NCBI GenBank assembly: GCA_049340005.1
Contig: JBMPIY010000002.1
Reading direction: 5' to 3' (one strand)
DNA: 64,000 nt
Source of the DNA: CAXBDP01 sp963974465
Lineage (GTDB): Bacteria; Bacteroidota; Bacteroidia; Cytophagales; Cyclobacteriaceae
Positions 53,447 to 62,796 of the stretch are shown here, piece after piece (positions within the stretch are counted from its first letter, which is position 1; every line of letters begins with the position of its first letter). Position numbers and translations under genes: made by a program. The notes beneath the pieces are model-generated. The model was not told the origin of the DNA. It made no database searches and worked only from the letters and a program-made list of their open reading frames with translations.

Positions 53447-54658
53447 ATGAAAAACCAGAATTTTCAATTTATTGATTTATATCAAAACCGAACCCAAATC
53501 AAATGGGTAGTTATCATTATTGCAATAATTATTGGCGGTGCTTCCATTTGGTACACTAATCAACTCGTGTATGAACTAAAAGATCGTGAAGAAAGACTGA
53601 TCAGCCTGTACGCAAATACAATTGAAGCCACCGCAAACTCAGATTTTCAAGAAAACTTAATGTTTGTGTTTCAGGAAATTGTCGTAACAAATAATTCCAT
53701 TCCTGTGATTCTCACAAACTCCTCTGGTGATCCTATTTACTATCGAAACTTAAATATTGATAGCACTCAAGGTCCAAGCAAGATTGACGAAAAACTGCGG
53801 GAGGAATTGGCCATAATGCAAAGCGAGCATGAACCTGTAATGGTGACGCTTAAAATAGACGAAACAGATACCGCCTTCGAATACCAATATGTGTATTACA
53901 AAGATTCATACTTACTCAATCGCCTCAAATACTATCCATACATACAGCTTTCAATCATTTCGGTATTTATACTTTTAGCTTATCTAGCTTTTAGCTACTC
54001 TCGCACTGCCGAGCAAAATCGAATATGGGTTGGCTTGGCAAAAGAAACTGCACACCAACTTGGTACACCTATTTCCTCGTTAATGGCTTGGATGGAATAC
54101 ATCAAAAATGATCCAAGCCAATGGAACGATGAGGTTTCCACTGAACTAGATAAGGACATTTACAAACTGGAAATGATCACCCAGCGGTTTTCCAGCATAG
54201 GTTCTGCTCCTGTACTTCAAAATGAAAACATTGTGGAGGTAATCAAACAAACAGTGAGCTACTTGAGACCACGAATTAGCAGTCGAGTAGAGATTACTTT
54301 AGAATCAGGCTCACCGGAAATTACTTGCCCGCTCAATAGAGCCCTTTTTGATTGGGTCATCGAAAACCTAAGTAAAAATGCCGTAGATGCAATGAGTGGC
54401 ATTGGTATAATTGCCATTTCAGTGAAAGAAGAAAATAACAGAACCGTAATTATAGATTTGAATGATAATGGTAAGGGAATTCCCAAAAAGAAATTAAAGG
54501 AAGTATTCAGACCGGGCTTTACAACAAAAAAACGCGGCTGGGGACTTGGATTAACGCTTGTGAAAAGAATAATTGAGACTTATCACAAAGGGAAAATATT
54601 CGTAAAAAGCTCTGAAGAAAATGTAGGAACCACCTTTAGAATAGTCTTGAACAAATAA
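53447..54658 (+). CDS. Membrane-bound sensor histidine kinase
   Basis: A 403-residue kinase from ATG 53447 (a TTG six codons earlier is possible). Two membrane helices, near residues 20-40 and 165-185, flank an extracytoplasmic sensor domain of about 125 residues. The dimerisation region has AHQLGTPISSLMAWMEY with the phosphorylated His. The ATPase domain has NLSKNAVDAM (N box) and DNGKGIPKKKLKEVFRPGFTTKKRGWGLGL (G boxes). No response regulator gene is adjacent, so it is an orphan kinase in this window. Confidence 0.88.
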   Translation: MKNQNFQFIDLYQNRTQIKWVVIIIAIIIGGASIWYTNQLVYELKDREERLISLYANTIEATANSDFQENLMFVFQEIVVTNNSIPVILTNSSGDPIYYRNLNIDSTQGPSKIDEKLREELAIMQSEHEPVMVTLKIDETDTAFEYQYVYYKDSYLLNRLKYYPYIQLSIISVFILLAYLAFSYSRTAEQNRIWVGLAKETAHQLGTPISSLMAWMEYIKNDPSQWNDEVSTELDKDIYKLEMITQRFSSIGSAPVLQNENIVEVIKQTVSYLRPRISSRVEITLESGSPEITCPLNRALFDWVIENLSKNAVDAMSGIGIIAISVKEENNRTVIIDLNDNGKGIPKKKLKEVFRPGFTTKKRGWGLGLTLVKRIIETYHKGKIFVKSSEENVGTTFRIVLNK

Positions 54659-54685
54659 ATTTCATATTAAGGTAAAATTTAAGCG

Positions 54686-54723
54686 CTTACCATTGGTAAG
54701 ATAGAGTCAAAACCGTACTTTTG
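54686..54723 (+). promoter_or_regulatory. atpD promoter with overlapping palindrome
   Basis: TTG at 54693-54695 and TACTTTTG at 54716-54723, 20 nt apart, form a good Bacteroidota promoter, ending 43 nt before the atpD start. The palindrome CTTACCA-T-TGGTAAG (54686-54700) covers the -33 element and could be an operator. Confidence 0.55.
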
Positions 54724-54766
54724 CAGTCTCATAAAACAGGCTTTTCTTTCTACAAAACACTTAACA

Positions 54767-56272
54767 ATGGCAAATATTGGTAGAATCACACAGGTAATCG
54801 GACCTGTTGTTGACGTTAGTTTTGGTGCAGAAGGCTCTAAGCTTCCAAATATTCTGGATGCCCTTCAAGTAACTAAAGAAAATGGTCAAAAGGTTGTATT
54901 AGAAGTACAACAACACCTTGGCGAAGATAGAGTAAGAACTATTGCGATGGACGGCACCGAAGGTCTCGTACGTGGCATGGAAGTTTCTGACTCTGGTAGC
55001 CCTATACAAATGCCGATTGGCGATGAAGTAAAAGGCAGACTTTTCAACGTGGTAGGTGAAGCCATTGATGGTATTCCTGCTCCAAAAACAACACGTGGAC
55101 TTCCTATTCACAGACAAGCTCCAAAGTTCGAAGATCTTTCTACATCAAGCGAAGTTCTTTACACAGGTATCAAAGTAATTGACTTGATCGAACCTTATGT
55201 AAAAGGTGGTAAAATTGGTCTCTTCGGTGGTGCTGGTGTAGGTAAAACCGTATTGATTCAAGAATTGATCAACAACATTGCAAAAGCATACGAAGGACTT
55301 TCTGTATTTGCTGGAGTTGGTGAAAGAACGAGAGAAGGAAATGACCTTCTTCGTGAAATGATCGAAGCTGGAATTATCAATTACGGCGAGCACTTCAAAG
55401 AAAGTATGGAAGAAGGTGGTTGGGATCTCTCTAAAGTAGACGCCGAAGAGCTTAAAAAATCACAAGCAACATTCGTATTTGGTCAAATGAACGAGCCTCC
55501 GGGAGCACGTGCTCGTGTAGCTCTTTCAGGACTTACCGTTGCGGAATACTTCCGTGATGGCGATGGCGAAGGTGAAGGCAAAGACATTCTTTTCTTTATC
55601 GATAATATATTCCGTTTCACTCAAGCAGGTTCAGAAGTATCCGCCCTATTAGGTCGTATGCCTTCAGCTGTGGGTTACCAGCCAACATTGGCAACCGAAA
55701 TGGGTGCCATGCAAGAGCGTATTACTTCTACTAAGCGTGGTTCAATTACTTCTGTACAGGCCGTTTACGTTCCTGCGGATGATTTAACTGACCCTGCTCC
55801 AGCGACTACTTTCTCTCACTTAGATGCAACTACAGTACTTTCTAGAAAAATTTCTGAGCTAGGTATTTACCCAGCTGTGGATCCATTGGATTCAACGTCT
55901 AGAATTCTAGAGCCATCTATCGTTGGTGAAGAGCATTATGCTTGCGCACAAAGAGTGAAGGAATTATTACAGCGCTACAAAGAACTTCAAGACATTATCG
56001 CCATCCTCGGTATGGACGAATTGTCTGAAGAAGATAAGGAAGTAGTACACAGAGCACGTCGTGTTCAGAGATTCTTGTCTCAACCATTCTTCGTTGCACA
56101 GCAATTTACAGGCCTTGAAGGTCAGCTAGTGGATATCAAAGACACTATCAAAGGCTTTACAATGATCATGGATGGTGAATTAGATCACTTACCTGAAGCA
56201 GCGTTCAACTTGGTAGGTACTATCGAGCAAGCAGTTGCAAAAGGTGAAAAATTAATGGCTGAATCTAAATAA
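54767..56272 (+). CDS. atpD: ATP synthase F1 beta subunit
   Basis: Catalytic subunit of the F-type ATP synthase, 501 residues. Walker A GGAGVGKTVLIQE near 154-166, the catalytic GERTREGNDLLREM near 185-198, and IDNIFRFTQAGSEVSALLGRMPSAVGYQPTLA near 268-299. It forms a two-gene unit with atpC, separate from the rest of the atp genes, as is usual in Bacteroidota. Its own promoter carries a palindrome. Confidence 0.98.
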   Translation: MANIGRITQVIGPVVDVSFGAEGSKLPNILDALQVTKENGQKVVLEVQQHLGEDRVRTIAMDGTEGLVRGMEVSDSGSPIQMPIGDEVKGRLFNVVGEAIDGIPAPKTTRGLPIHRQAPKFEDLSTSSEVLYTGIKVIDLIEPYVKGGKIGLFGGAGVGKTVLIQELINNIAKAYEGLSVFAGVGERTREGNDLLREMIEAGIINYGEHFKESMEEGGWDLSKVDAEELKKSQATFVFGQMNEPPGARARVALSGLTVAEYFRDGDGEGEGKDILFFIDNIFRFTQAGSEVSALLGRMPSAVGYQPTLATEMGAMQERITSTKRGSITSVQAVYVPADDLTDPAPATTFSHLDATTVLSRKISELGIYPAVDPLDSTSRILEPSIVGEEHYACAQRVKELLQRYKELQDIIAILGMDELSEEDKEVVHRARRVQRFLSQPFFVAQQFTGLEGQLVDIKDTIKGFTMIMDGELDHLPEAAFNLVGTIEQAVAKGEKLMAESK

Positions 56273-56278
56273 TACGTA

Positions 56279-56521
56279 ATGTTCTTAGAGATAATCACAC
56301 CGGACAGCAAAGTATTTGAAGGAGAAGTAATCTCTGCAACCTTCCCAGGAAGCAATGGTTCATTTCAAATACTAGACAATCACGCACCAATAATCAGTTC
56401 TCTTGCAAAAGGTTCTGTAACATACGTGACCAAAGCAGGTTCTCATTCTATACAAATAGATGGTGGTGTGGTAGAAGTAGTAAATAATAAATTGATTTTA
56501 TTGGCTGAATCAGCTAAATAA
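56279..56521 (+). CDS. atpC: ATP synthase F1 epsilon subunit (short form)
   Basis: An 80-residue epsilon subunit with the N-terminal beta-sandwich (MFLEIITPDSKVFEGEVISATFPGSNGSFQILDNHAPIIS). It lacks the C-terminal helical hairpin found in E. coli, which regulates ATP hydrolysis. The short form is common in Bacteroidota. It lies 6 nt after atpD and ends before a strong terminator. Confidence 0.94.
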   Translation: MFLEIITPDSKVFEGEVISATFPGSNGSFQILDNHAPIISSLAKGSVTYVTKAGSHSIQIDGGVVEVVNNKLILLAESAK

Positions 56522-56540
56522 GATTTATCAACATAATTGC

Positions 56541-56575
56541 AAAAGCCCTGATTCTCGCGAATTAGGGCTTTTTTT
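56541..56575. terminator. Terminator between atpC and the pseudouridine synthase gene
   Basis: The stem AAAAGCCCT/AGGGCTTTTT with T-run fits termination of atpC on the plus strand. The A-rich left flank means it may also serve the convergent gene. Confidence 0.8.
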
Positions 56576-56589
56576 ATACAATTGATTTC

Positions 56590-57261
56590 CTATTTCAAAT
56601 AAGCTTGGAATATGGCGGGAGGATTGGCCACAATACTAATTTCCTCCTTCGTGACAGGATGTACCAACTTTAGTGACCTCGCATGCAAACAAATACTGGC
56701 ATCACGATTAGGTTTTGGGCTACCGTATTTAAGATCGCCCACTATCGAACAGCCCATACTTGCCAATTGTACTCGAATCTGATGTGGGCGACCAGTTACA
56801 GGCTTTACTTCTAGCAGAAATTTACCTCCCGCTTCTTTTAGCAAGCTGTAACTCAAGTCGGCATATTTAGATTCGGAGCTTTCAGATGAATACGCACGAG
56901 TTATATTCAATTTGGCATTCTTCACTAAATAATGCGTAAGTCTTCCTTCAACTTCATTTGGCCTTTTTTCCACCAGTGCCCAATAGATTTTCTCAACTTC
57001 TCTCGTTTTGAATATCTTATTCAGTCTCTCCAAAGCCTTAGAAGTTTTGGCAAGCAAAACCACTCCACTCACTGGCCGATCTAATCGATGCGGCAGGCCT
57101 ATATATACATTGCCTGGTTTATTGTATTTCTCCTTTATATATTCTTTAGCCAAATCAAGCAAAGTACGATCTCCAGTATCATCTCCCTGCACCAGCAAGC
57201 CCGCAGGCTTATTTACTGCTAGCAAATGATTATCCTCAAATAGAATTTCGGGAAATTGCAT
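56590..57261 (-). CDS. RluA-family RNA pseudouridine synthase
   Basis: A 223-residue enzyme that isomerises uridine in rRNA or tRNA. The start VNKPAGLLVQGDDTGDRTLLD and catalytic motif GLPHRLDRPVSGVVLLAKT (Asp in HRLDR, about residue 62) are diagnostic. No S4 domain precedes it, so it is the short form. It converges on atpC across the terminator. Confidence 0.9.
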   Translation of the reverse strand: MQFPEILFEDNHLLAVNKPAGLLVQGDDTGDRTLLDLAKEYIKEKYNKPGNVYIGLPHRLDRPVSGVVLLAKTSKALERLNKIFKTREVEKIYWALVEKRPNEVEGRLTHYLVKNAKLNITRAYSSESSESKYADLSYSLLKEAGGKFLLEVKPVTGRPHQIRVQLASMGCSIVGDLKYGSPKPNRDASICLHARSLKLVHPVTKEEISIVANPPAIFQAYLK

Positions 57262-57360
57262 TCACGAAATTAGCTAATTTTGAGCCTTTCTATTCAATTA
57301 TTCAATGGCATCTTTCATGCAAACTGCTATTTGTCTAATTTCAGCTTAATTTTTTCAGTT

Positions 57361-58731
57361 ATGGACAAAATTGACGTAATCGTAATTGGTGCTGGCGTTT
57401 CTGGGCTCACTACTGCCAAGATACTTAAGCAAAGTGGTCTTCAAGTACTTGTGCTCGAAGCTAGAGATCGAGTTGGTGGAAGAGTGCTTAGTCAACAAAC
57501 CAGCTTCAAAGATAAAATAGATTTAGGTGGACAGTGGATTGGACCAAAACAAGAAAAAATCACTTCCCTTTGCACTGAAATGGGCATTGAGGTATTCAAG
57601 CAATACAATACAGGTAAGAAAGTTCTTGATCTATTTGGCAAGAAAAAGACATACAAAAATACGATCCCAGCTCTTCCCTATTTAAGCTTAATTGATCTGC
57701 AAAATGGCATCAGCAAAATAGAAAAATTAGCTGCTGAGCTCAAATTAGGTGATGCAAAGCAAGAAGTTCAGAATAAGCATTTCGACAGACAAACTGCTGA
57801 GCAATTGAAGAATCAGATTTTCCAAACCAAAAGCGCAAAGGCCTCTTTCGATATTGTGGTAAATGCCATTTTCGCTGCAGAACCAGCAGATATTTCAGCC
57901 TTATTCTTTCTTTACTATGTGAAATCAGGACAAGGGCTGATGCACCTTGCAGAAATAAATAATGGTGCTCAACAAACGAGGCTCGTCGGTGGAATGCAAC
58001 AAATTGCCGAAAAACTTGCGGAACCATTGACTGAAAATGTCATGCTCAATCAGGCCGTAAGAGCCATTCATCAGCATACAGAAGGCGTAATTGTGGAAAC
58101 GATTGATAATGCATTTGATGCGAAATACGTGGTGGTGGCCATACCGCCAGCATTGGCTTCAAGGATAAATTATTACCCGTCACTTCCTGGGAATAAAGAT
58201 CAATTGATGCAAAAAATGCCAATGGGTTCAGTAATAAAATGTGTGTTTACTTACAAAACTCCATTTTGGCGGGAGGATGGTCATTCCGCTGAATTTATTT
58301 CAGATAGAGGCCCAATGAATTTAGGCTTTGATGACAGCCCGCTTGATGCAGCTTATGGAGCAATTATCGGCTTCATTTCTGGCGACAAAGCAAGAGAGTG
58401 GAGCCAAAACCTTAAATCGGAGCGAAAGGAAGCATGCATTGATCAATTGGTTGGCTACTTTGGTTCACGAGCTAATGAAGTAATTGAATACCATGAAAAA
58501 GATTGGATGGCCGACGAATGGACACGTGGATGCTATGTAGGCTATATGCCACCAAATGTACTTTCAGTGTATGGCAACAGCTTGAAAGAACCAAGCGGAA
58601 GAATTCATTGGGCAGGTACAGAAACCTCGGATATTTGGAATGGCTATATAGAAGGCGCTATTATTTCTGGTGAAAGAGCTGCTGCTGAAATCACTAAACT
58701 ATTCAATTTGGTGACCGATGAAGGCGCTTAA
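57361..58731 (+). CDS. FAD-dependent amine oxidase (flavin monoamine oxidase family)
   Basis: A 456-residue flavoprotein from ATG 57361; an earlier in-frame start at 57280 is unlikely. The FAD-binding start VIVIGAGVSGLTTAKIL and EARDRVGGRV (GG doublet) are typical, and the C-terminal GRIHWAGTETSDIWNGYIEGAI binds FAD. The substrate could be a polyamine, monoamine or hydrocarbon amine and cannot be inferred. The nitrilase gene overlaps its end by 14 nt. Confidence 0.88.
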   Translation: MDKIDVIVIGAGVSGLTTAKILKQSGLQVLVLEARDRVGGRVLSQQTSFKDKIDLGGQWIGPKQEKITSLCTEMGIEVFKQYNTGKKVLDLFGKKKTYKNTIPALPYLSLIDLQNGISKIEKLAAELKLGDAKQEVQNKHFDRQTAEQLKNQIFQTKSAKASFDIVVNAIFAAEPADISALFFLYYVKSGQGLMHLAEINNGAQQTRLVGGMQQIAEKLAEPLTENVMLNQAVRAIHQHTEGVIVETIDNAFDAKYVVVAIPPALASRINYYPSLPGNKDQLMQKMPMGSVIKCVFTYKTPFWREDGHSAEFISDRGPMNLGFDDSPLDAAYGAIIGFISGDKAREWSQNLKSERKEACIDQLVGYFGSRANEVIEYHEKDWMADEWTRGCYVGYMPPNVLSVYGNSLKEPSGRIHWAGTETSDIWNGYIEGAIISGERAAAEITKLFNLVTDEGA

Positions 58732-59860
58732 ATACATTGTATTTTCAATTGCTTCGATAATTTTAATTTGGGTCGCTTGGGTGCAAATTGATTTAAGTGA
58801 TCAGCCTGAACTTTCGCTAGAATTGGACAACGAAATCTATTTTCAAGATTTTCCGCTCGATAGTGCTGAAGGTTATATAATTGGAATTCAGCCAATAATG
58901 GCAACAACAGATTTTGCTACAGAAGAAAATTATTTTACAAAGCTAGATAACTATCTAGATGAAGCCAATAAAAAGAACTGGCTCAAAGAAAATACCATTG
59001 TGCTATTCCCTGAATATATCGGCACTTGGCTAGTTGTCGCAAATCAACGGAACAGCATAAACCAAAGTAACAGTATCAGCACTGCAATGATCAAGCTGAT
59101 TGCTTCCAAACCATTCCAATTTTTAAAATATTGGAGCAAAGCTCAAGCAGAAAACAAAGTGAATGAAGCCATTTTCTCAATGGAAGCAGAAAAGATGGCA
59201 GGCATTTATCAAAGGACTTTTTCAAAATTGGCAGTAAAGTACAAGGTAAGTATTGTGGCAGGGTCAATCGTATTGCCTAATCCAAGCGTAGAAAAAGAGA
59301 CACTAAAAATCTCTAAAGCACCATTACAAAATATATCAGCTTGGTTTTATCCTGATGGTAAAATTGACAATAATCTAATTCGAAAAGTATTTCCTATAGA
59401 AGAGGAATTGAGCTTTACACAAGCAGGAAACTTGGCTGAAATACCCGTATTTGAAACTGCAATTGGAAATGTGGCAAGCGTTATTTGTGCCGACTCTTGG
59501 TATCCAGAAATCTACAAAACCTTAAAAGAAAAGCAGGTAAATATTCTCTTAGTTCCCTCCTACTCATCGCCCAATGAAATGTGGAATAGGCCATGGAATG
59601 GCTATAATGGAAGTACTACACCAAGTGATGTGAACCAATCTGATATTGGGCAATTAACTGAGCAAGAAGCTTGGGAAAAATATAGCATGCTCGGTCGTTC
59701 TCAATCTGCCAACATTGCTTATGGAATCAACACATTCCTGCATGGCAAACTTTGGGATATGACAGCAGCTGGCGATGTGTTTGTAATTCAAGATTATGAA
59801 AAAACTAGAATACCCTCCCACAATTCTTCCATGATAGTGCGAATTGCCATAAAGAAGTAA
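58718..59860 (+). CDS. Membrane-anchored carbon-nitrogen hydrolase (nitrilase superfamily)
   Basis: A 380-residue protein with an N-terminal membrane helix (YIVFSIASIILIWVAWV) and a nitrilase-type domain. Candidate triad residues are Glu in IVLFPEYIG (about residue 94), Lys in LIRKVFPIEEE (about 223) and Cys in VASVICADSWYPEIY (about 254). Amidase or N-acyl transferase activity is possible. The start lies inside the amine oxidase gene, so the two are coupled and may act in one amine or amide degradation route. Confidence 0.75.
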   Translation: MKALKYIVFSIASIILIWVAWVQIDLSDQPELSLELDNEIYFQDFPLDSAEGYIIGIQPIMATTDFATEENYFTKLDNYLDEANKKNWLKENTIVLFPEYIGTWLVVANQRNSINQSNSISTAMIKLIASKPFQFLKYWSKAQAENKVNEAIFSMEAEKMAGIYQRTFSKLAVKYKVSIVAGSIVLPNPSVEKETLKISKAPLQNISAWFYPDGKIDNNLIRKVFPIEEELSFTQAGNLAEIPVFETAIGNVASVICADSWYPEIYKTLKEKQVNILLVPSYSSPNEMWNRPWNGYNGSTTPSDVNQSDIGQLTEQEAWEKYSMLGRSQSANIAYGINTFLHGKLWDMTAAGDVFVIQDYEKTRIPSHNSSMIVRIAIKK

Positions 59861-60033
59861 ATATTTTCAAAAGGCAATTTTCCATCATTCAATAATTTAT
59901 CTCTCTCAATTAGCTATTTAGATGGGCAATGGCTGTCAATGTGTCACAAAAACTCTTTTAAATCCCATTGGCACATGCATTGATAAACCCATAACAGATC
60001 ATAGAACTGAACAAAACAAAAAACATAAATACA

Positions 60034-61947
60034 ATGGGAAAAATTATTGGCATTGACTTAGGTACCACTAATTCATGCGTAGCCGTAATGGAAGGTAATG
60101 AACCAGTGGTTATTGCAAATAGCGAAGGCAGAAGAACTACACCATCGATAGTGGCTTTTCTTGACAATGGTAATGGCGAAAGAAAAGTAGGTGACCCTGC
60201 CAAGAGACAAGCAATTACAAACCCTAAAAACACCATAAGCTCCGTGAAGAGGTTTATGGGTAAGAAATATTCAGAGGTTTCCAACGAGCGCAAGAATGTG
60301 TCTTATGGACTTGAAAGCGGCTCCAACGATACCGTAAGAGTGAAAATTGGTGATAGACTATATACTCCTCAAGAAATTTCTGCAATGATTTTGCAGAAAA
60401 TGAAATCTACTGCTGAAGATTACTTAGGTACTGAAATTAAGGAAGCGGTAATTACCGTACCTGCATATTTCAATGATGCTGAGCGCCAAGCAACTAAAGA
60501 AGCTGGCCAAATCGCTGGCTTAGATGTAAAGCGTATTATCAACGAACCAACTGCAGCTGCATTGGCTTACGGCTTGGATAAGAAAGATAGAGATATGAAA
60601 ATCGCCGTGTATGACCTTGGTGGTGGTACATTCGATATTTCGATTCTTGAATTAGGCGACGGCGTATTCGAAGTGAAATCTACGAATGGTGATGTACACT
60701 TGGGAGGTGATGACTTTGATTCAGCAATTATTAATTGGTTGGCTGACGAATTTAAAAAGGATGAAGGCCTTGACCTGAGAAAAGATCCTATGGCATTGCA
60801 GCGCTTAAAAGAAGCTGCAGAAAAAGCTAAAATTGAACTTTCAAGCTCTAATAGCACTGAAATAAACTTGCCTTACATCATGCCAGTAGATGGTATGCCA
60901 AAGCACTTAGTGAAAACTTTGAGCAGAGCCAAATTTGAGCAACTTACCGAAGATCTTGTGCGCAGAAGCTTAGATCCTTGTAAAAAAGCAATGCAAGATG
61001 CGGGTCTTTCTACCAGCGATATTGACGAAGTAATTCTTGTTGGTGGTTCTACTCGTATCCCTAAAATTCAGGAAGAAGTTGAGAAATTCTTTGGAAGAAA
61101 ACCATCGAAAGGTGTAAATCCTGATGAAGTTGTGGCAATTGGCGCAGCAATTCAAGGTGGTGTACTTACTGGTGAAGTAAAGGATGTATTGTTACTTGAT
61201 GTAACTCCACTTTCATTAGGTATTGAGACAATGGGCGGTGTGTTGACAAGACTTATCGAATCTAACACGACCATCCCAACTAGAAAATCTGAGGTTTTCA
61301 GTACTGCATCGGATAGTCAGCCTTCAGTGGAAATACACGTATTGCAAGGTGAGCGCCCTATGGCCAAAGATAACCGTTCGATAGGTCGCTTCCACTTGGA
61401 TGGCATTCCACCAGCACCTAGAGGTGTTCCTCAAATTGAAGTAACGTTCGACTTGGATGCTAATGGTATCTTGAATGTTTCAGCAAAAGATAAAGGAACA
61501 GGTAAAGAGCAGAAAATTCGTATTGAAGCTTCTTCTGGACTAACTTCCGAAGAAATAGATAAGATGAAGAAAGAAGCTGAGGCAAATGCTGAGGCCGATA
61601 AAAAGGAAAAAGAGAAAATCGAAAAACTGAATACTGCGGATAGTTTAATATTCCAAACTGAAAAGCAATTGAAGGAATATGGAGATAAACTTTCTGAAGG
61701 AAATAAATCTGGAATCGAAACTGCTTTGACTACACTTAAATCAGCATTCGAAGCAAAAGACCTAGATGCTATTAACCCAGCTGTAGAAGCCTTAAACAAG
61801 GCATGGGAAGCTGCTTCTCAGGAAATGTACGCAGCTAGCCAACAAGGCGGTGGTGCAGAAGCGGGAAGTCAAGAAGAGTCTAAAGCTGAATCAGAGCCAA
61901 ATAAAAATGGCGATGTGTCAGATGTAGAATATGAAGAAGTGAAATAA
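60034..61947 (+). CDS. dnaK: Chaperone DnaK (Hsp70)
   Basis: A 637-residue Hsp70. ATPase-domain motifs are GIDLGTTNSCVAVMEG (5-20), VYDLGGGTFDISIL near 191-204, and ILVGGSTRIPKIQEEV near 335-350. The substrate domain and lid follow, with a charged C-terminal tail ending DVEYEEVK. The promoter is unclear. A terminator follows the gene. Confidence 0.98.
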   Translation: MGKIIGIDLGTTNSCVAVMEGNEPVVIANSEGRRTTPSIVAFLDNGNGERKVGDPAKRQAITNPKNTISSVKRFMGKKYSEVSNERKNVSYGLESGSNDTVRVKIGDRLYTPQEISAMILQKMKSTAEDYLGTEIKEAVITVPAYFNDAERQATKEAGQIAGLDVKRIINEPTAAALAYGLDKKDRDMKIAVYDLGGGTFDISILELGDGVFEVKSTNGDVHLGGDDFDSAIINWLADEFKKDEGLDLRKDPMALQRLKEAAEKAKIELSSSNSTEINLPYIMPVDGMPKHLVKTLSRAKFEQLTEDLVRRSLDPCKKAMQDAGLSTSDIDEVILVGGSTRIPKIQEEVEKFFGRKPSKGVNPDEVVAIGAAIQGGVLTGEVKDVLLLDVTPLSLGIETMGGVLTRLIESNTTIPTRKSEVFSTASDSQPSVEIHVLQGERPMAKDNRSIGRFHLDGIPPAPRGVPQIEVTFDLDANGILNVSAKDKGTGKEQKIRIEASSGLTSEEIDKMKKEAEANAEADKKEKEKIEKLNTADSLIFQTEKQLKEYGDKLSEGNKSGIETALTTLKSAFEAKDLDAINPAVEALNKAWEAASQEMYAASQQGGGAEAGSQEESKAESEPNKNGDVSDVEYEEVK

Positions 61948-61972
61948 ATTTGAATTTAAATATCAGATTAAA

Positions 61973-62000
61973 AAAAGGCTCGGAGAAATTCGAGCCTTTT
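61973..62000 (+). terminator. Terminator after dnaK
   Basis: The stem AAAAGGCTCG/CGAGCCTTTT with loop GAGAAATT, 25 nt after the dnaK stop, is followed by a T-rich stretch. Confidence 0.75.
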
Positions 62001-62092
62001 CATTTTTTAATGATTTATGATTTGAAGAAAAATTTCCTAATACAATCTGAAAATAAAGAGAATATTGCACGCAATTTGCTTACTCGTTGGCT

Positions 62093-62722
62093 ATGAAAAA
62101 GACACTTTACCCAATCGCTACAATTATTTTGATGCTATTTATTGCATCATGTTCATCAAGTACATCTGGTGATGAGAATATAGCTAATATCAAGGACATA
62201 ACAGAAGTACTCCCAACAGAGGCTAGATGGAATAAAATAATTGAAGATCAAGATATCACGTACCGAGTTACATCTAACACGACCGAGGATATGTACACTC
62301 AATTCTCATTAATGGTGGAATACAACAGCAGCCCAGAGACAGCTTCAACTGGTACTTATCCAAAACTAAAAAGGTTCGCAAAAGCAGACCTTAATGGCGA
62401 TAAATACAATGAGCTAATTTTTATTGGAGCTAGCGAAAACCAACCAAAAAACGAACACATCTATGTTTGGACTTTGGACTATTCTGCAAGTCCGAAAAGT
62501 TTAAATCTGCTCGAACTCCCAAGTGTTCCAAGATCATTTATGGAGAATGTAAATGGCAACAATACGTATAATGTAAAGCCTCCTTATATTGAAAGAATAA
62601 TCGGCTATAAATTGGAAGATGGTTCAGAAACAGAAAAGTCATTTCTTTTTAAGATAAATGAAGCAGGCGAGTTCAAATTGTATTCAGTTGATGGAGAGTT
62701 AGTAACCGAAGTAGCATTATAA
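62093..62722 (+). CDS. Lipoprotein of unknown function (first of two paralogues)
   Basis: A 209-residue lipoprotein from ATG 62093: signal ending ILMLFIASC, with Cys in the lipobox. It shares several segments with the next gene: WNKIIEDQDITY vs WNLTLTDQDISY, PKLKRFAKADLNGDKYNELIFIG vs PNIKKYALASLNNNNYKQLIFLG, and KPPYIERIIGYK vs KPPYIERKLEYQ. No known domain was recognised. The pair likely arose by tandem duplication. Confidence 0.7.
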   Translation: MKKTLYPIATIILMLFIASCSSSTSGDENIANIKDITEVLPTEARWNKIIEDQDITYRVTSNTTEDMYTQFSLMVEYNSSPETASTGTYPKLKRFAKADLNGDKYNELIFIGASENQPKNEHIYVWTLDYSASPKSLNLLELPSVPRSFMENVNGNNTYNVKPPYIERIIGYKLEDGSETEKSFLFKINEAGEFKLYSVDGELVTEVAL

Positions 62723-62741
62723 AAAAATATTTCCAATTTTT

Positions 62742-62768
62742 AAAAGCTTGATTAATCAAGCTTTTTTT
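62742..62768 (+). terminator. Terminator between the two paralogous lipoprotein genes
   Basis: The perfect stem AAAAGCTTGATT/AATCAAGCTTTT is followed by TTT, 19 nt after the stop. Confidence 0.7.
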
Positions 62769-62796
62769 ATGTATACATTTTCTCAATACAAGTGAA

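Noticed and set aside
59980..60000. A sigma-54-like promoter upstream of dnaK (TGGCAC-N5-TTGAT).
   Set aside because: The -12 element should read TTGC and has TTGA here. One mismatch in the most conserved dinucleotide and no activator site nearby make it unconvincing.
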